Assembly: GCA_020744425.1 (NCBI GenBank)
Contig: JAGMUV010000003.1
Location: 1,054,001-1,118,000 of the forward strand
Direction of reading: 5' to 3'
DNA from: Dactylonectria macrodidyma
Lineage: Eukaryota > Ascomycota > Sordariomycetes > Hypocreales > Nectriaceae
DNA length: 64,000 nucleotides
In this document: one piece after another, positions 13,553 to 25,969 of the stretch
Numbering within the stretch: position 1 is the stretch's first letter
How the letters are laid out: the number at the start of each line of letters is the position of its first letter
The notes under the pieces: model-generated
What the model was told of the DNA's origin: nothing
Database searches by the model: none
The model's input: the letters and a program-made list of their open reading frames with translations, nothing else
Translations under genes and position numbers: made by a program

Positions 13553-15369
13553 GCTGACATGTTACGTTGTTCTCGTTCTTACATCCGTGTGGTGCGTACC
13601 GCGCGCTGGGGACTGCCGTCTCTGTGCGCGCAAAGGCTCGATAAAAAAAGGCAACAATGGGTCATCCATGGCTTACAGACAGAGCCCAGACGGAATGCCC
13701 TGTTGCCCAAGCTCCGTACGCGGTGGCTGAAGCGAATGATGGCAAGTACATGGGCCAGTTGCCGGGCCTGTCCTTGTTGGTTGCTTGGCCGTCCCTCTTT
13801 GTCTCTGGCCTGTGATGCGGGCTTTGGGTCGCCTTTTTACATACACACTCCTCTCGTGCTGATACCGCCGCCACCAGCAAGGTCTCCCAGTCTATGCAAC
13901 CGCAGGCATCAGTCGAGGCGACAGCAGAGGCGGCAGGAGTTGAGGCAACGCCGTGGAGAGTCGAGGTTTCTTAATAAGAACCCCTGCCGAATCCCACTTC
14001 CGCTGCTGTCGCTATTGTCTTCATTTCCCTCGCTTGCCTCGCTTTGTTCTTCCCTTTCTTCTACCACCCCTGTCGATTCCCTTTTTTTTTTTTTTCTTCG
14101 TCGATTTTCTACCCTACTGCACGCCGTTCCCCTTTGAACCAGCAAGCCTGGCAAGCCAAAAGCCTAGCCCGCTGCGTCCCGCATCACAACTGGGGCGGAA
14201 TGATCAAAAGGGTCAACCGCCAGCAGCAGGCCAAAAAATCGGTTGGCGGCTCTCCATTACCAGTGTAATAACCAACCCACACTCGGCGCAAGACTGAGCA
14301 ATCGTGGGTGCATCATTTATCATTTACGGCGCATCAATCCACAATCCACAACCCAGTCTGCAATCTATAGACTAAAACCCACAAATTCCACTCTGCCCCA
14401 GAAGATCGCGTCACATCGCAATCGCAATTGCTGTGCCAAATCGCAGCCCCAGCCTCCCCTCTTTTGGGGGTCCGACGGTCCCCTCCCCTCCCGTCCGCCC
14501 GCTACACTACGGCCAGCGGCCAGTTTAGGTAGCCAGTGGACAGAGCATCGACTCTTTGGTTTTCCCTAGGCAGGCGCGGCCGAGAGTGATCAAGCAAGGC
14601 AACTCAAAGCAGAAAGAGTAACGGCAATCAAGCAAAGCAATTACATCCCTGCAACTGCACCTCGTCCCCCGAAACCGCAAATTTCCAGGCGGGCGCATCC
14701 TATCCCATCCCCATTTCATCCCCAATCCCAATCCCCATCACATCCCATTCATCACATCCCTCCTAGCCCAGCCCAGCCGAGTTCAAGGCTCACCTCACCC
14801 TTGCTTGACCCTCTTCAGTGCCTTCACTCACCCTTATCCTCATCCTCACCCTCAAACCCTCAAACCCTCAACTCTCACTCAACCCTTAATTCGCATCAGC
14901 ACAACTACCACCACCACCATCACCACCCGTCCGTCACCCGTTCCCGTTTCCGTTCCCGTGTCCGTCCCTGTACCCGTCAACCCAGTCAGTCAAGCGCTGC
15001 GCAAGCCAAGCTTCCTACAATATTGTCCTCATCCTGTTCAGTCCAATCCAAATCCAGCCCCGCCCAGCCCAAAAAATCACACACACACACACACCTTCAC
15101 ACGCACGTTGCTGCCGTCAAGCCCGATCTGCTCTCTCCTGGGGTGGCTTGGGCGCAGGGCGATGGGTAGCTGCTTCGACGCCCGGGGTGTCGCCTGGATT
15201 TGTGCTCGCTTCAAAGCCCCTTCCCGCTCACCACTACTCACTGCTCACTGCCGCGAGCTGCATCGCCGCAGCCTCTCGAAACTCTGTCGGCCGGCTTTGT
15301 GCCACTCCAGCAGTGGCAGTATTACCTGCAAGCTGTGACACCTGAACACCTGGACACCGTACCCAGGGA

Positions 15370-17443
15370 ATGGCAATACAGCATCTCCCGTGGCCGCGTT
15401 GTTTTGCCCGCGTCCTCGCTCTAGTCGCTCCCTGGCCTGAGGCCGTTCCGCTGATGAGGCGCCAGATATCCCCAGGAGGCCAACACTTCTTCTCTCTCGA
15501 TAGAGCCCACCCAGTCTTCGTCGCTCATAAACATATTCCACCCGCCAATCCTCAACTCTACAGCGCCCTATCACCAAGACGGAGCCGCCGCCTTCTATCA
15601 ACCTCAATCCACCCCTCACATCTTTTCGGGGCTCGATATTCGCGCTCGCCTGGGCTCAAAGTACGTCTCATCCTCACCTATCCATCTCTTCTTGCCCGTC
15701 TTATTCTATCCTGCCCCCATCACTCTTCATCTTGCGCTGCCAAGATCTCTTCTCTCATTGTCACACACGCGAGGCCGAGTTTCGCCCTGTTCTCTCAGTC
15801 CCACTCGCATTCATGCAATTACCCCAACCAACCTCTGGCTTGCCTCCAACCCTCGAGTAAAACAAGAAAAGAAAAAAAGAAAAGAAGAAAAAAAGAAGAA
15901 GAAAAATTGCTTGCCCATCATAGAATCCCAGGCGGGCCCGGCCTCTAAAAGGACTTAGACTAACTACAGCGACAGCAGCGCCGCTTCTACGGGAATGGCA
16001 CATCCCCATCCCCATCGCACCACAGGTCTCCCACATCCGGGTCCGCAGATCAGCACCCGTGAGCAGTATACTCCGGCAACGCCATCCTTCAGAAGAGCGT
16101 CGGAGCACCCCTCACGATCGCCATCTTTCGCTGGGGCTACGCTTCGACGCAATCCTATGTCACCCACCCCGAGCCCCATCACTTCATTCCCCGTCACAGG
16201 GTCAAACATGGGCGCTGGTCAGTTTACTAACAGGGGTGCTCAGACCATTCCGCCTCTGTTAGCCGTCAACACTATGGGATCTCTCCAGTATCAAGATGGC
16301 GCCCTCACGCCCGTCAAAGTCGACATCAGCGGAATCATTGACAAGGGCTTTTTCCTCTCCGACAACGAGTGGACTTGCTATCGGAGGAACTACTTCTCCT
16401 GTGGCTGCTCCTTCTCCCTGACGCCCTACATGCCTGACACTATCATCCTGTTCTCCGCCACGGGTTCAAACCAGCAGGTTCAAATCTACGGCTTCGCCAT
16501 GTGCATTTCTGCAGTCGTATCCGATAATGAGCAGCACAGCATCGATCTGGTACAGCATACCCCTAAACGGGACAAGGGGCCCGTCATGAAGCCCGAGAAG
16601 GTTCGGCTCGGAGTCAAGCCACCTCAGCAAAGCCATGGCCACCACCATCATATGGACATGTTTCCAAATTCTGTGGTATCTGGTCGCTACCCCGAGAGCT
16701 TCGCCACTGGTGGATCACACCCGACGGAACACACCTTCGAGCGTATCCAGTTCAAACAGGCGACTCAAAACAACGGCAAGAGACGGGCTGCGCAGCAATA
16801 CTATCAACTCGTCGTTGAACTTTGGGGCGACGTTGGGGCTCAGACCGGTGGCGAACAGTTTGTAAAAATCGCCGTTCGAAAGTCTGCCAAGATGATTGTT
16901 CGAGGTCGATCGCCTGGCCACTACCAAAATGACCGGCGAGGGAGCCAAAGCAGCGGCCCCGGGGGTTCATCTGGCACTCTGAGCAATTACGTGCCTGGTG
17001 GTACTATGGGCGACTTCAGCCAGAACCCAATGCTAGGGCCATCGGCCTACCAACAAGGATTCGACGGGCGAGGAAATCTCTACAACGTTCGCCACCACGA
17101 TATACCACAAGAGTCCATCATTCCTGCAGAGAATGTCAAGACGATCGAGACGGCTAAAGAGTACCAATACTACCCGGGTAACATATACGACGGGCAGAGT
17201 GACCGGGTCGATCTGTTCAATTCTCGCACCGAGGCAGAAGCTGCCGTGCCCCACCTGGCCACTGGGTTGGATGTGAACGGAAAAATCAAGCACGAGTATG
17301 AGAATGCCACTCTACCCAGCATCTTCCACCCGCCAGCGCAGGTGAGCGAGCGTCGCCCGGGGCCATTCGATGGCAAGCCAAATACGAACGGCTACTATCC
17401 GACAATGATTCCACAACCTGGGGTCAACATTACTATGACTTGA
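15370..17443 (+). CDS. Ndt80/PhoG-family transcription factor, VIB-1/XprG type
   Basis: The certain part is the long frame from ATG 15995 to the stop at 17441-17443 (482 codons). It contains the Ndt80/PhoG (p53-like Ig-fold) DNA-binding domain at residues ~104-310 of that frame, with EWTCYRRNYFSC, YGFAMCISAVVSDNEQH, LVQHTPKRDKGP, HTFERIQFKQAT, RRAAQQYYQLVVELW and KSAKMIVRGRSPGHYQ. This set marks the VIB-1/XprG branch rather than meiotic Ndt80. Upstream, 15466..15660 is very probably also coding: it reads AAFYQPQSTPHIFSGLDIR and joins in phase through a 309-nt intron (GTACGT...CTAACTACAG, 15661..15969) to 15970. A tentative start exon 15370..15389 (weak donor GTGGCC) gives 562 residues in all. 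The first exon is uncertain, and a start at 15995 is the fallback. Family role: nuclear activator controlling extracellular proteases, responses to carbon and nitrogen starvation, and programmed cell death in Neurospora and Aspergillus. Confidence 0.85.
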
Positions 17444-20400
17444 ATGAACCATCTCGGAGCATTTCTGGCGTTAGTCAGGTTGATCTTCCGCACAAATGGA
17501 ACGACTGGACTTATTCAATGAGACTGCGTGAAACATATTATTCGCATTGGGTTGAAGAGAAAACAAAAGAAGACTCGGGCAAAGGTTATGGACATGAGCA
17601 CGGGGTTACGGTCTTGATTACAGGGTTTCTTTCGTTCGAAAAGTGATATGCTCGCGAACACGGAAGCGTACTCTGCATTGACCCAGAGAACTGAATCACG
17701 GCGTATTGCAAGGATAGATCAAGGACAAGGGCATCACGGCAAAAGGAGGGTCCCTCGATGGGGCGCTACCGAGGGAGCTTGGGTTGAGGGACAACTATTA
17801 CGATGTGTACGACACCGGGTCAGGAGTATCGGGGATGGAGCATGGGTCTTATTGGTTTCTTGATGGTTGTCTCATTCGTTTTTGTTGACCTTAGGAACGT
17901 CAAATGGATGGTGGCAGGGAATGTACGAGATGAGCCGGGAGAGTGGTCAAAATGAAAGTCGGAGAGTTGAGTGAAGTACAGGGATAAGGATTGGTGGGTT
18001 GCGCTGACAGAAGGGATACCCATGTTGCATTTCGTTTCTTATTCTCGGACATTTGTTTGGTTGGTTCTTCTTCCTCTCGTTGAGGCGATCTCCTTGTTCA
18101 AGATCCTACGATTTGGCCGAGGGCATCATCTCCTTCTTACTCTTCATTCCGTCGTTGCTGCTTTGGACGAAGGGAGACGGGATGTGGCACGTGTGATGGA
18201 CAAGAATCACACGGTGAATATGGGGTGGGGAAGGGAGAATTTGGAGTTGGGAAAAAAGGCAACAACGAATCAGGGCTTCATGTGTGAGGCATGATGCGGC
18301 AGGGCTCTGGCATTGGCCGCCGGATGCCGCGCCCACGAGGACGCGACTCTGCTTTTTCTTCTTATTACTTGCTTTTAATGACGATGTTTCACCTGGGTAT
18401 CATACAGATGTGCGTTTCTCGACTAGTGGTTCATGAGGCTGGCGCTATGGTGCTGGTGTGTCACTCTCGTCTTGAAGACGTGCGTCAATGGGAGTGAGGC
18501 CGCGTGCCTGGAGGGCCTCAGACCCGAGAAGTTGGTTGTCAAGACATGACTGGATGCCCTACTTTAGTCCCGTGTGTGGACAAGGGAAGGTAATTGCAAC
18601 AGAGTCGCGTTTCAGGGATCGAAAACGATGCATTGGACGCCACAACCCAACAAAGCAGAGGCACGACCGTGGCCCGGTGATCTGGGAATGCTGTCCCAAA
18701 ACTAACGAGGCAGCCAATCAAATACGATGCCTGCTAACCTGGACTGCCATGCTGCTCTGGTCAATGTCGTCATTTCCAAGGCCGCCGAGCAGTCCACCTC
18801 AGGCTTGCTCTGCCCAGGTATACATCTGCCCGGTGATCCGGAGATAGGCGTGACCGTATCTGGAAGATGCCTGCCAATCTGGCGCTGATTGCACGTGCCT
18901 GGCCACATGGGATTGTGACTTTGGGGGGGATGGCGTTTGCATCCAGCAGCACTACTGCAACTCTACTACGCCATGTTGCCTCTTTGCGGCGGCCGTTAGC
19001 TGTCTTTCTGGTTTGGCTTGTCTGTATGTTTGGCTGTCGTCTGTGGATTATCTGTTGACTGGCATCTGACATCTGTCCTGTCACCACGTCAACTTCGTCT
19101 TTCTATACATAGTAAGTCATCTCTTAACTACTGGTATTCATCTCATCCCAAACGCACTGACTCGCGCGGTTCGTTTAAGGTTGGTCCCGTCTTCCCGCCC
19201 CATGGGCTCCATGGCCCCACGGAAAACGGTCCGAGCCCCCGTCACATAGCCTTTCATGGCTTCGCTCGCTTCCTCGATTGACGTAACTGGGCTCCGTATC
19301 CGGGCCTAAAGCTGGGAGTGGGCCTATTTTTTTTGGTAACGCGGGTGCGCCTGGTTCGGATCTTGGGGAGAGTTTGGGCTTGAGGGAGGGGGAGGGGAGG
19401 ATGAGGGGGGTGGGCTTGTGAACAGGTAATGATCGACGCGGGATAGACATGTTGGCACCGCCAGCGACAGCGGGAGACATGGTTCTTGGCGGGCACTCAA
19501 GGTGTTGGTGGCCAAGACAGGATCTCGTCTCGGTTCCGATGGGCTCTATTGTGTGCTCTTGCTGGTTCGGGTGAGCCACGTATTTGGTGACGAATCCCAA
19601 TCGCTGGAACTTCCGATGGCTAGAACTCCCTACCATGGACGATCTGCCGTCTGGGTATAAGCACAAGTCCATGCATTTCTCCAACACGCAACAGCAGTGT
19701 CAGTATACCGCGATAGAGAAGACACTAATGAGGTCTTTGTGGGTATAGTTTTCTGAGTCGAATTGGTGACTCTTGGACAAGGTGAGTGGCTAAAAACCAA
19801 ACTACAGAGCCCATCAATAGTAAGATCGGTCGCAACACTCACTCAGCATCAAACACCACAAAGTCTGACATGAATAACACCACCGCGATAATTCCCAGCT
19901 ATTCCCCCCACCGACAATCTACCCTGCAGCAATCTAGACCGAACAAGACCGCATCATGCTGCGTAACAAAGTCCCGATCCCCAAAGTCACCCACCAACGC
20001 AACCTCGGCATGCAGCTTTGTCAGGCGGGGAAAGGTGCCAAAAATATCATTTGCGCACATCGACAACCCTTACCAGCTCCCCTCCCTTCCCTGAGATTCC
20101 AGGCCGAGGAATTTTAGAAAGAACCCGAGATGGCCAGCGCCGATGGAGGGATGGAAAGCCAAGGCCCACACCCCCTCTCACCGGCAAACGCACGATTGGT
20201 TTCACTCGTGCTCCACCCTCAACGACACTCGGTCACATCTCCCGAGTTACACAGCATACAGGTATGCGAGTGCGTCGTCCATCCACGGCTAGACGATCTG
20301 GACGACGACCCGGGCGGTGGAGCGCAGCGACTGGATTCCCTTCAGCGAGGCGCGCGGGCCTTCCTCAGACCGGTGCTCCACAGACCGGGTGTTTTTTTTT

Positions 20401-21207
20401 GCTCGAGAGAAATTGTGCGTCACCGGACAGCTGCGCGAAGCCGAGATGAGGGGGCGGCTTGGGCAGCGAGAAAAGGAGTCGAGCTGATCTCGGTGAGAAA
20501 GCCACAGGAAGGGGAGGGTTGAGCCAGGGTGTGTGTTTGGACAATGATCGGATGGGGGGCTGGCTGAGATACGGATGGACTGGCTGGGACAGGCCGGGAT
20601 GGGAGGGGGTGGATCGAAGCGGCAGCAGAGAGAGAGGGAAACCGAGCGAGGCTGGCGGCAGGGAGGTACGACACAGGCCGGGAGACACAGGCCGGGATGA
20701 GCCTCATGCAGGGCGCACACCGGTGACGGGATTGTGCGTCCGATACGGCGGCTTGCTGCCTCTTGCTCGCCTGCGGTGAAGAGAGGTTTGCTGCTGTTGG
20801 ATGCTGGGCATGCGGGAGGCTGCAGGAGGTGGCCTGACTGCGGTCGCGAGAAGGGGTCGTTGGGGAGACGAAGTGAGGCGAGACGAGGCGAGGTGGTCGG
20901 ATTGTGTTATTGACGAGGGACCAAGGCGATGACAAGGACAAGCATGAGGACTAGGATGAAGAGGTCAGTCGGTCGGGCGCATCAACACCCGATGGATGGA
21001 CGGCGACAGGAAGTGGGCCATCGGGAATGAGACAGCGTCGACTTCGGCCGACATTGCTGTCTAGGTCTAGTTGCAGCTGTTGTCCGCTTCTCCTAGCTGG
21101 TGCCGCCTCTTTGTTGGTCGGTACGACTCGGAAGAGGGACACAGCATTCAGTATTCCATCACCCAGCCATCCAGTCATCTAGCATTCAGCCCCCCTCAAG
21201 GTCTACG
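17444..21207. other. intergenic, 3' region of the VIB-1-like gene and spacer
   Basis: No convincing gene. The first part is presumably 3' untranslated sequence. A minus-strand frame at 19175-19672 (starting MDLCLYPDGRSS) and a plus-strand frame at 20130-20522 (starting MASADGGMESQG, with a possible donor GTATGC after codon 44) have mildly coding-like composition, but no recognisable domain and no completed exon model. From about 20.4 to 21.0 kb the sequence is strongly purine-biased on the plus strand. Confidence 0.5.
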
Positions 21208-22880
21208 TCACACCCTCCATATGGCATCCGCCATCTTGGCCACCACGGCCATCTCCGCCGTGTCGTGCACGCGAACCACGTCGGCGCCTCCCTGGATCGC
21301 CGCCGCGACCGTCGCCGCCGTGCCCCACGTCCGCTGCGCCGGCTCCGCGACTCCCGTGATCTTGCCGACGAAGGCCTTGCGGCTGGAGCCCACGAGCCAC
21401 GGCAAGCTCTCGAGTCCGGGCCAGTACCGCAGCTCTTCGAGGCGCCGGAGCAGCTCGAGGTTCTGCTCGCCCGTCTTGGCAAAGCCGATGCCTGGGTCTA
21501 ACACGATGCGCCAGCGCCGGATGCCCGCCGTCTCGGCTGCGGCGACACGGGCGAGAAGCTCAGAGGCAACCATGGGTATGAGACCATCCGGATACGACGT
21601 TAGGCTAGTCATTGTCTCAGGAGTACCGCGCATGTGCATGAGGCAGATGGTCTTTTGTAGACGAGCGACTGTCGGGAGCATGTCCGGGTCGAGCAGTCCT
21701 GCGGAGACGTCGTTGATCATGTCAGCGCCGTTGGCCACGACCTGCTCTGCAACAGCAGCACGGTATGTATCGACACTAATAACGATATCACGAGCCTCCG
21801 GCAGCGACCGGATGAGCTGGACCGCTGGAACAACACGAGCTGCTTCCTCCTCGGTGGAGACTTGTTCGCGACCTGGGGCGGTAGACTGGCCGCCAACGTC
21901 GATGATGGAGGTGCCGTTCCGGACCATGTCGAGAATCGTCTGGGCGAGATCTTTCGAGGCATGAACGCCGCCGTCAGAAAAGGAGTCTGGGGTCACGTTG
22001 AGGATACCCATGACGTGCGTCTTCCTGTTGCTTGCGAGAGCTGTCAGGGGGTTCGACGTGGCCGACATGGGAGTCATCGAGGACATTGGCTCGCCAGGGG
22101 GAAGCTCTTGGAGGTAGTCTTGGATGAGTTTCCAAGGCTTTGAGGGGTTGAGTGACTTGGCTGGCATGAGCCTGGAGGGTTGTTAGGAGCCGTTTCTGTA
22201 TCATAGGATCAGGGGGTCACATACTCAGCTAGGGGTCTTAGGACAAATTCCCGCTCCAACACTCCAGCATGCGGCACAGTCAGTCGCTCATGGCTGACTT
22301 TCTCGTCACCGTACAGGAGGATGTCCAGATCAATGTTGCGGGGGCCTTTGTCAATGACCTTCTTCCGTCCCATCTCACGCTCAATGGCTTGGAGCTCATC
22401 GAGTAGTGCCAAGGGTTCCAGCTCAGTCTCAACCTACGACAAAGAGTCAGCGCGGAACACATATCATATCAGGCTGGAGTGATCGCGCACCTCGCAGGCG
22501 CCATTGACAAAGCGGTCCTGATCCTTTACATACATGGGCTCCGTCTCCCACAAACTGCTTGTCCGCTTGACCTTGATCCCGCGGTGGTCCATCTCGTTGC
22601 AAGCGCGCTCAATCTCGGCGACGCGGTCACCGAGATTGCTCCCAAGGGCAATGTACGCAGTCTTCTTTTGAGGCTTACTGCTGCCGCACGCACAGCCGCA
22701 GGCCGAATGCTTTAGCCCGGGCATCGTGTTTCGGACTTGGAGCTGGGGGCGCACGGCGACCGAGAGCATTCGGCATCGCGACGGAGAGGGTCGCAATGAG
22801 CGGGAGCCAGCATTACGGCTCAGTCCGGAAGTTCCGAGGCTTCGTATGATGGAGCGAGATAAAAACGAGTGCTTCATCAT
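21208..22880 (-). CDS. bifunctional HPPK-dihydropteroate synthase (folate synthesis), probably mitochondrial
   Basis: Exons on the minus strand are 22880..22491, 22433..22225 and 22171..21208, with introns of 57 and 53 nt, giving 520 residues. Residues 1-50 are rich in Arg/Ser with almost no acidic residues, like a mitochondrial presequence. HPPK spans ~73-200: AYIALGSNLGDR, TSSLWETEPMYV, FVNGACEVET, and the signature DKGPRNIDLDILLYG. DHPS spans ~250-520: MGILNVTPDSFSDGG, DVGGQSTAPG, DPGIGFAKTGEQN, VGSSRKAFVGKITG and a C-terminal VRVHD. It pyrophosphorylates 6-hydroxymethyl-dihydropterin and condenses it with p-aminobenzoate to dihydropteroate, the target of sulfonamides. Yeast Fol1 also has an N-terminal dihydroneopterin aldolase domain; that domain is absent here. 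In the STxPG loop an Ala stands where many DHPS have Arg. It shares a 1.2-kb divergent upstream region with the nitronate monooxygenase gene. Confidence 0.95.
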
Positions 22881-24092
22881 GGGCCCTTTGCTGCTACATG
22901 CTGCGCTTTATCGTGATCGAGGTTCAATTCTAACGGTGACCTCGGGCGAGCGTTGTAAAAAATTTGCGATATGGAGACGAGTGGCGTGCGCCTAGTAGCG
23001 GTCGCAATACATCTGAGGTCATATTGAGCAGCGGTGCAAGTGAGTCGCTTTCCTTAATGCCATCGCAACAAGGGCCAGATATGTGTACACTGGTGAGATT
23101 CGGGATGTCTCCTGTATCGGATGGAGATTTTATCTTTAATGTCGGGTTTGGAGAGTGAATAGACGGGAGTGAGACCAAAGATCATGTGATAAAGTCTGAG
23201 CGTGCTGTGGGGTGGAAGAGTGCTCGGCGAAACCCATTGTCCCATTCACCAGGATGCTGCCCACACGAACATTGTGCCTAGGCTGGCTAGCTGGTCGGTC
23301 CTGTTGGCGGCTGAGGTGACACTTCAGGGGTAAAAAAGGCAGAAGTTACGTAGTAGGGACCGAGAGGTGAGCGAAAGCACATGTGAAGTCAGCATCGCGT
23401 TGTGACCGGCTTTATTCTGTAAGGGCAGGCCATTAGTAAGGTCAGCAAACCATGTCAGCAAATACGGTGACAGTCAGCGGCGAAGACAGCCACGGGCTGA
23501 AGCCATTCATTCCCCCGTTATGCGGCCTACACTGCAAGCCACTTTGCGCTTTGGTCCTGTCTGCCGATGTTATTTCCCGTTGTCTCGTCCTTCTCAGTAT
23601 GCAAAATTCCATGGTGAAAAAGATGCCCTCTAAACCCGAGCAAGCCCGCGCCAGCCAATGGAGAAATTGTTAGCGCCTCCTCGTCCCTCGGCATCTTCCC
23701 CAGATTCCTGGATGGAGTCTTGCTGATTCCCCCTCCAATAAAACCGCGCTAAGCCGTTTTCAGCATCGTGTCCCGCCCTCCTTGGTCTGCGTGACGGCTC
23801 CGTGCCTCGGCATGTGGTTCCTCCTGCCTCGACGGCTGGCCTTTTCCATTCTCCATTCTCCATTCTCCAACTTCTTGGCCTTTGCTCGACTCAGCTGATG
23901 TCCTTGTTCTTATAACCTGCGCGTGCCCCTTTGCTCCTCCTGTGTTTTACTCTTGTACACTATCAATCTTCCATCTCTGTATCCTGCTTCCGCTGTGCCA
24001 CTGTCCTTGTTTCGAAGCCTACAGTGCCATATATCCTGTCGCATCGCATCGCATCGCAATCCTCTCTCACCACACAGAACGCCTCCGTCATC
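22881..24092. promoter_or_regulatory. divergent intergenic region between the HPPK-DHPS and nitronate monooxygenase genes
   Basis: About 1.2 kb between two opposite start codons, with no supported gene. The right half is strongly C/T-rich (from about 23.75 kb), and short direct repeats CATTCTC (23847-23870) and GCATC (24040-24055) precede the ATG at 24093. A TATAAC string lies at about 23911, at a plausible distance for the plus-strand gene. Confidence 0.5.
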
Positions 24093-25551
24093 ATGGCATC
24101 CCCACGTACGTCACCACTCCAATCACTGCTGCCAATCCTTCCGCTGCAACCCTTCCGGGAGCTTTTTCTCGAGCCTCGCATGTGAAGCTGCAAACGACTG
24201 CTTCGGGGGGCTCCGCGTCGCAAACTCCAAACTACAGCTCGCTAATCTGTTCTCGCGTCCTACAGAGAAGATTCGCACCTCCGTCACCGATCTTTTCAAG
24301 ATCAAGCACCCTGTGCTGCTCGCCGGCATGAACGTCGCCGCTGGCCCCAAGCTCGCTGCTGCCGTCTCCAACGCCGGCGGCCTTGGTGTCATCGGTGGCG
24401 TTGGCTATACCCCCGAGATGCTCCGCGATCAGATCTCCGAGCTCAAGAGCTACCTCGTCGATAAGAACGCCCCCTACGGCGTCGACCTGCTGCTCCCCCA
24501 AGTAGGCGGCAGCGCTCGCAAGACCAAGTACGTATTGACTTTCCTGAATAATATTCTCCATCAACTTGCGCCCCACACGCGCTTTGCGCTCCACATCCGT
24601 CGCTCAGCCTCCCCCTCGCTCATCCGCCACGCTCGACAATCACATGCAAATCTTGGCTTTACTCCATTCCTTTAGCTAGCCTTGTCCGCGCTAGACTCAT
24701 CCTCATGACCACTCACAACTAACACGCTCTCTAATAGCTACGACTACACAAAGGGCAAGCTCAATGAGCTCATTGACATTATTATCGAGGAGAAGGCCAC
24801 AGTCTTCGTCTCTGCCGTCGGCGTGCCCCCGAAGGCCGTTGTCGACAAGCTCCACGCCCATGGCATCGTCTACATGAACATGATCGGCCACGTCAAGCAT
24901 GTCAAGAAGTGCATTGACCTCGGCGTCGACATCATCTGCGCCCAGGGCGGCGAGGGCGGTGGCCACACTGGAGATATTCCCACCACCGTCCTTATCCCCG
25001 CCGTCGTTGAGATCTGCAAGAAGCACAAGTCTCCTCTGACTGGTAAACCCGTTCAGGTCGTCGCTGCCGGTGGCATCCACAACGGCCAGTTGCTCGCTGC
25101 CGCCCTCATGATGGGTGCTGATGCCGTCTGGGTCGGCACCCGCTTCATTCTAACTGACGAGGCCGGTGCTCCCAAGGCCCACAAGGAGGCCGTTCAAACC
25201 GCTGGCCACGACGACAACATCAAGACCATTATTTTCACCGGCCGCCCCATGCGTGTCCGCAACAACGACTACATCAACGACTGGGAGGTCAACCGCCAGG
25301 CCGAGATGAAGGAGCTCACCTCCAAGGGCACCATCCCCTACGAGGCCGATCTCGACAAGATCATGGAGGCTGGTAACGACAACGACAACGATGATGACGA
25401 GGATGTTCTCGACAAGTACCGCCCCTTCCTCATGGGCAAGTGCGCTGCCGTTGTCAACGAGCAAAAGTCGGCCAAGGCTGTCGTTGACGAGTTTGTCGAC
25501 GACGCTGTCACCTGGATGCAGAAGGGCAACAAGATGATTGCCAAGCTGTAA
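24093..25551 (+). CDS. nitronate monooxygenase (2-nitropropane dioxygenase family)
   Basis: Exons 24093..24105, 24266..24527 and 24738..25551 (introns 160 and 210 nt, both with donor GTACGT) give 362 residues starting MASPQKIRTSV. It is an FMN-dependent TIM-barrel enzyme that oxidises alkyl nitronates such as propionate-3-nitronate to carbonyls and nitrite. Visible motifs are HPVLLAGMNVAAGPKLAAAV near the start, NAGGLGVIGG (40-49), AQGGEGGGHTGD (160-171) with His168 as the probable catalytic base, VVAAGGIHNGQ (phosphate site, 199-209) and GADAVWVGTRF (218-228). Length agrees with fungal family members. An acidic run (residues 305-313, mostly Asn/Asp) is encoded by a GACAAC-type repeat and probably forms a surface loop. 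The gene converges on GLO3, 418 bp between stop codons. Confidence 0.93.
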
Positions 25552-25969
25552 AAGAACTGAACGCCAGATCCTCTTTGACATACCTGTAGACTATAAGCCT
25601 TGTTGCATTTTACGCGCCCTCGAGACGAGCATGATAAATATTACCTCACATTTTTAAAATTCTGGTGCTTGAATCTTCATGCTTCTGCCGCGTGCATTAT
25701 CAACATTTAATTGTGAAGTCGGAACAAAAATAAACGTCTATTTCATACTATTAACCAAGGCACCCACCCCCAACTTTGACATCACATGTACGCCAGCACC
25801 CAAAAGCATCCCGCCCCATATTTCATGCCGAGGGTATACGCATCAGGGGCTCTGGTAGAAACCCAGGATCTAGCTGGGTGAATGTCTCGCCTGCCCTCTA
25901 CTTCATTGCCACATCTAGAGCATGGCGCAGCTGTGCTTCTCTAATCTCCCACCGGGACTTTTGACCTGC
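25552..25969. other. convergent 3' intergenic region (nitronate monooxygenase / GLO3)
   Basis: Short AT-richer spacer between two converging stop codons. It contains TAATA and AATAAA-like strings (for example AAATAAACG at about 25727) suited to 3'-end formation on either strand. No gene seen. Confidence 0.5.

Larger units (their letters stand above)
3232..15369. other. gene-poor tract upstream of the VIB-1-like gene
   Basis: About 12 kb without a convincing intact gene. Open frames here are short, overlap on both strands and are rich in Arg/Ser/Pro/Cys, as expected of antisense or random GC-rich DNA. Things that stand out and have separate entries are a GGTACC-type motif cluster (7331-7762), a TATA-like promoter spot (about 11249), and a pair of exon-like segments (13235-13302 and 13460-13552). 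From about 13.9 kb the DNA becomes C/T-rich with A- and T-runs and a (CA)n run at 15078-15095, as is typical of fungal 5' leaders. Confidence 0.6.

Noticed and set aside
14820..14890. AACCCTC-like repeats resembling telomere sequence
   Set aside because: Units are CTCAACCCT variants, irregular and few, not (TTAGGG)n; part of the C/T-rich leader tract.
21071..21964. 297-codon plus-strand frame across the DHPS domain
   Set aside because: Antisense shadow; the minus strand carries all the DHPS motifs.
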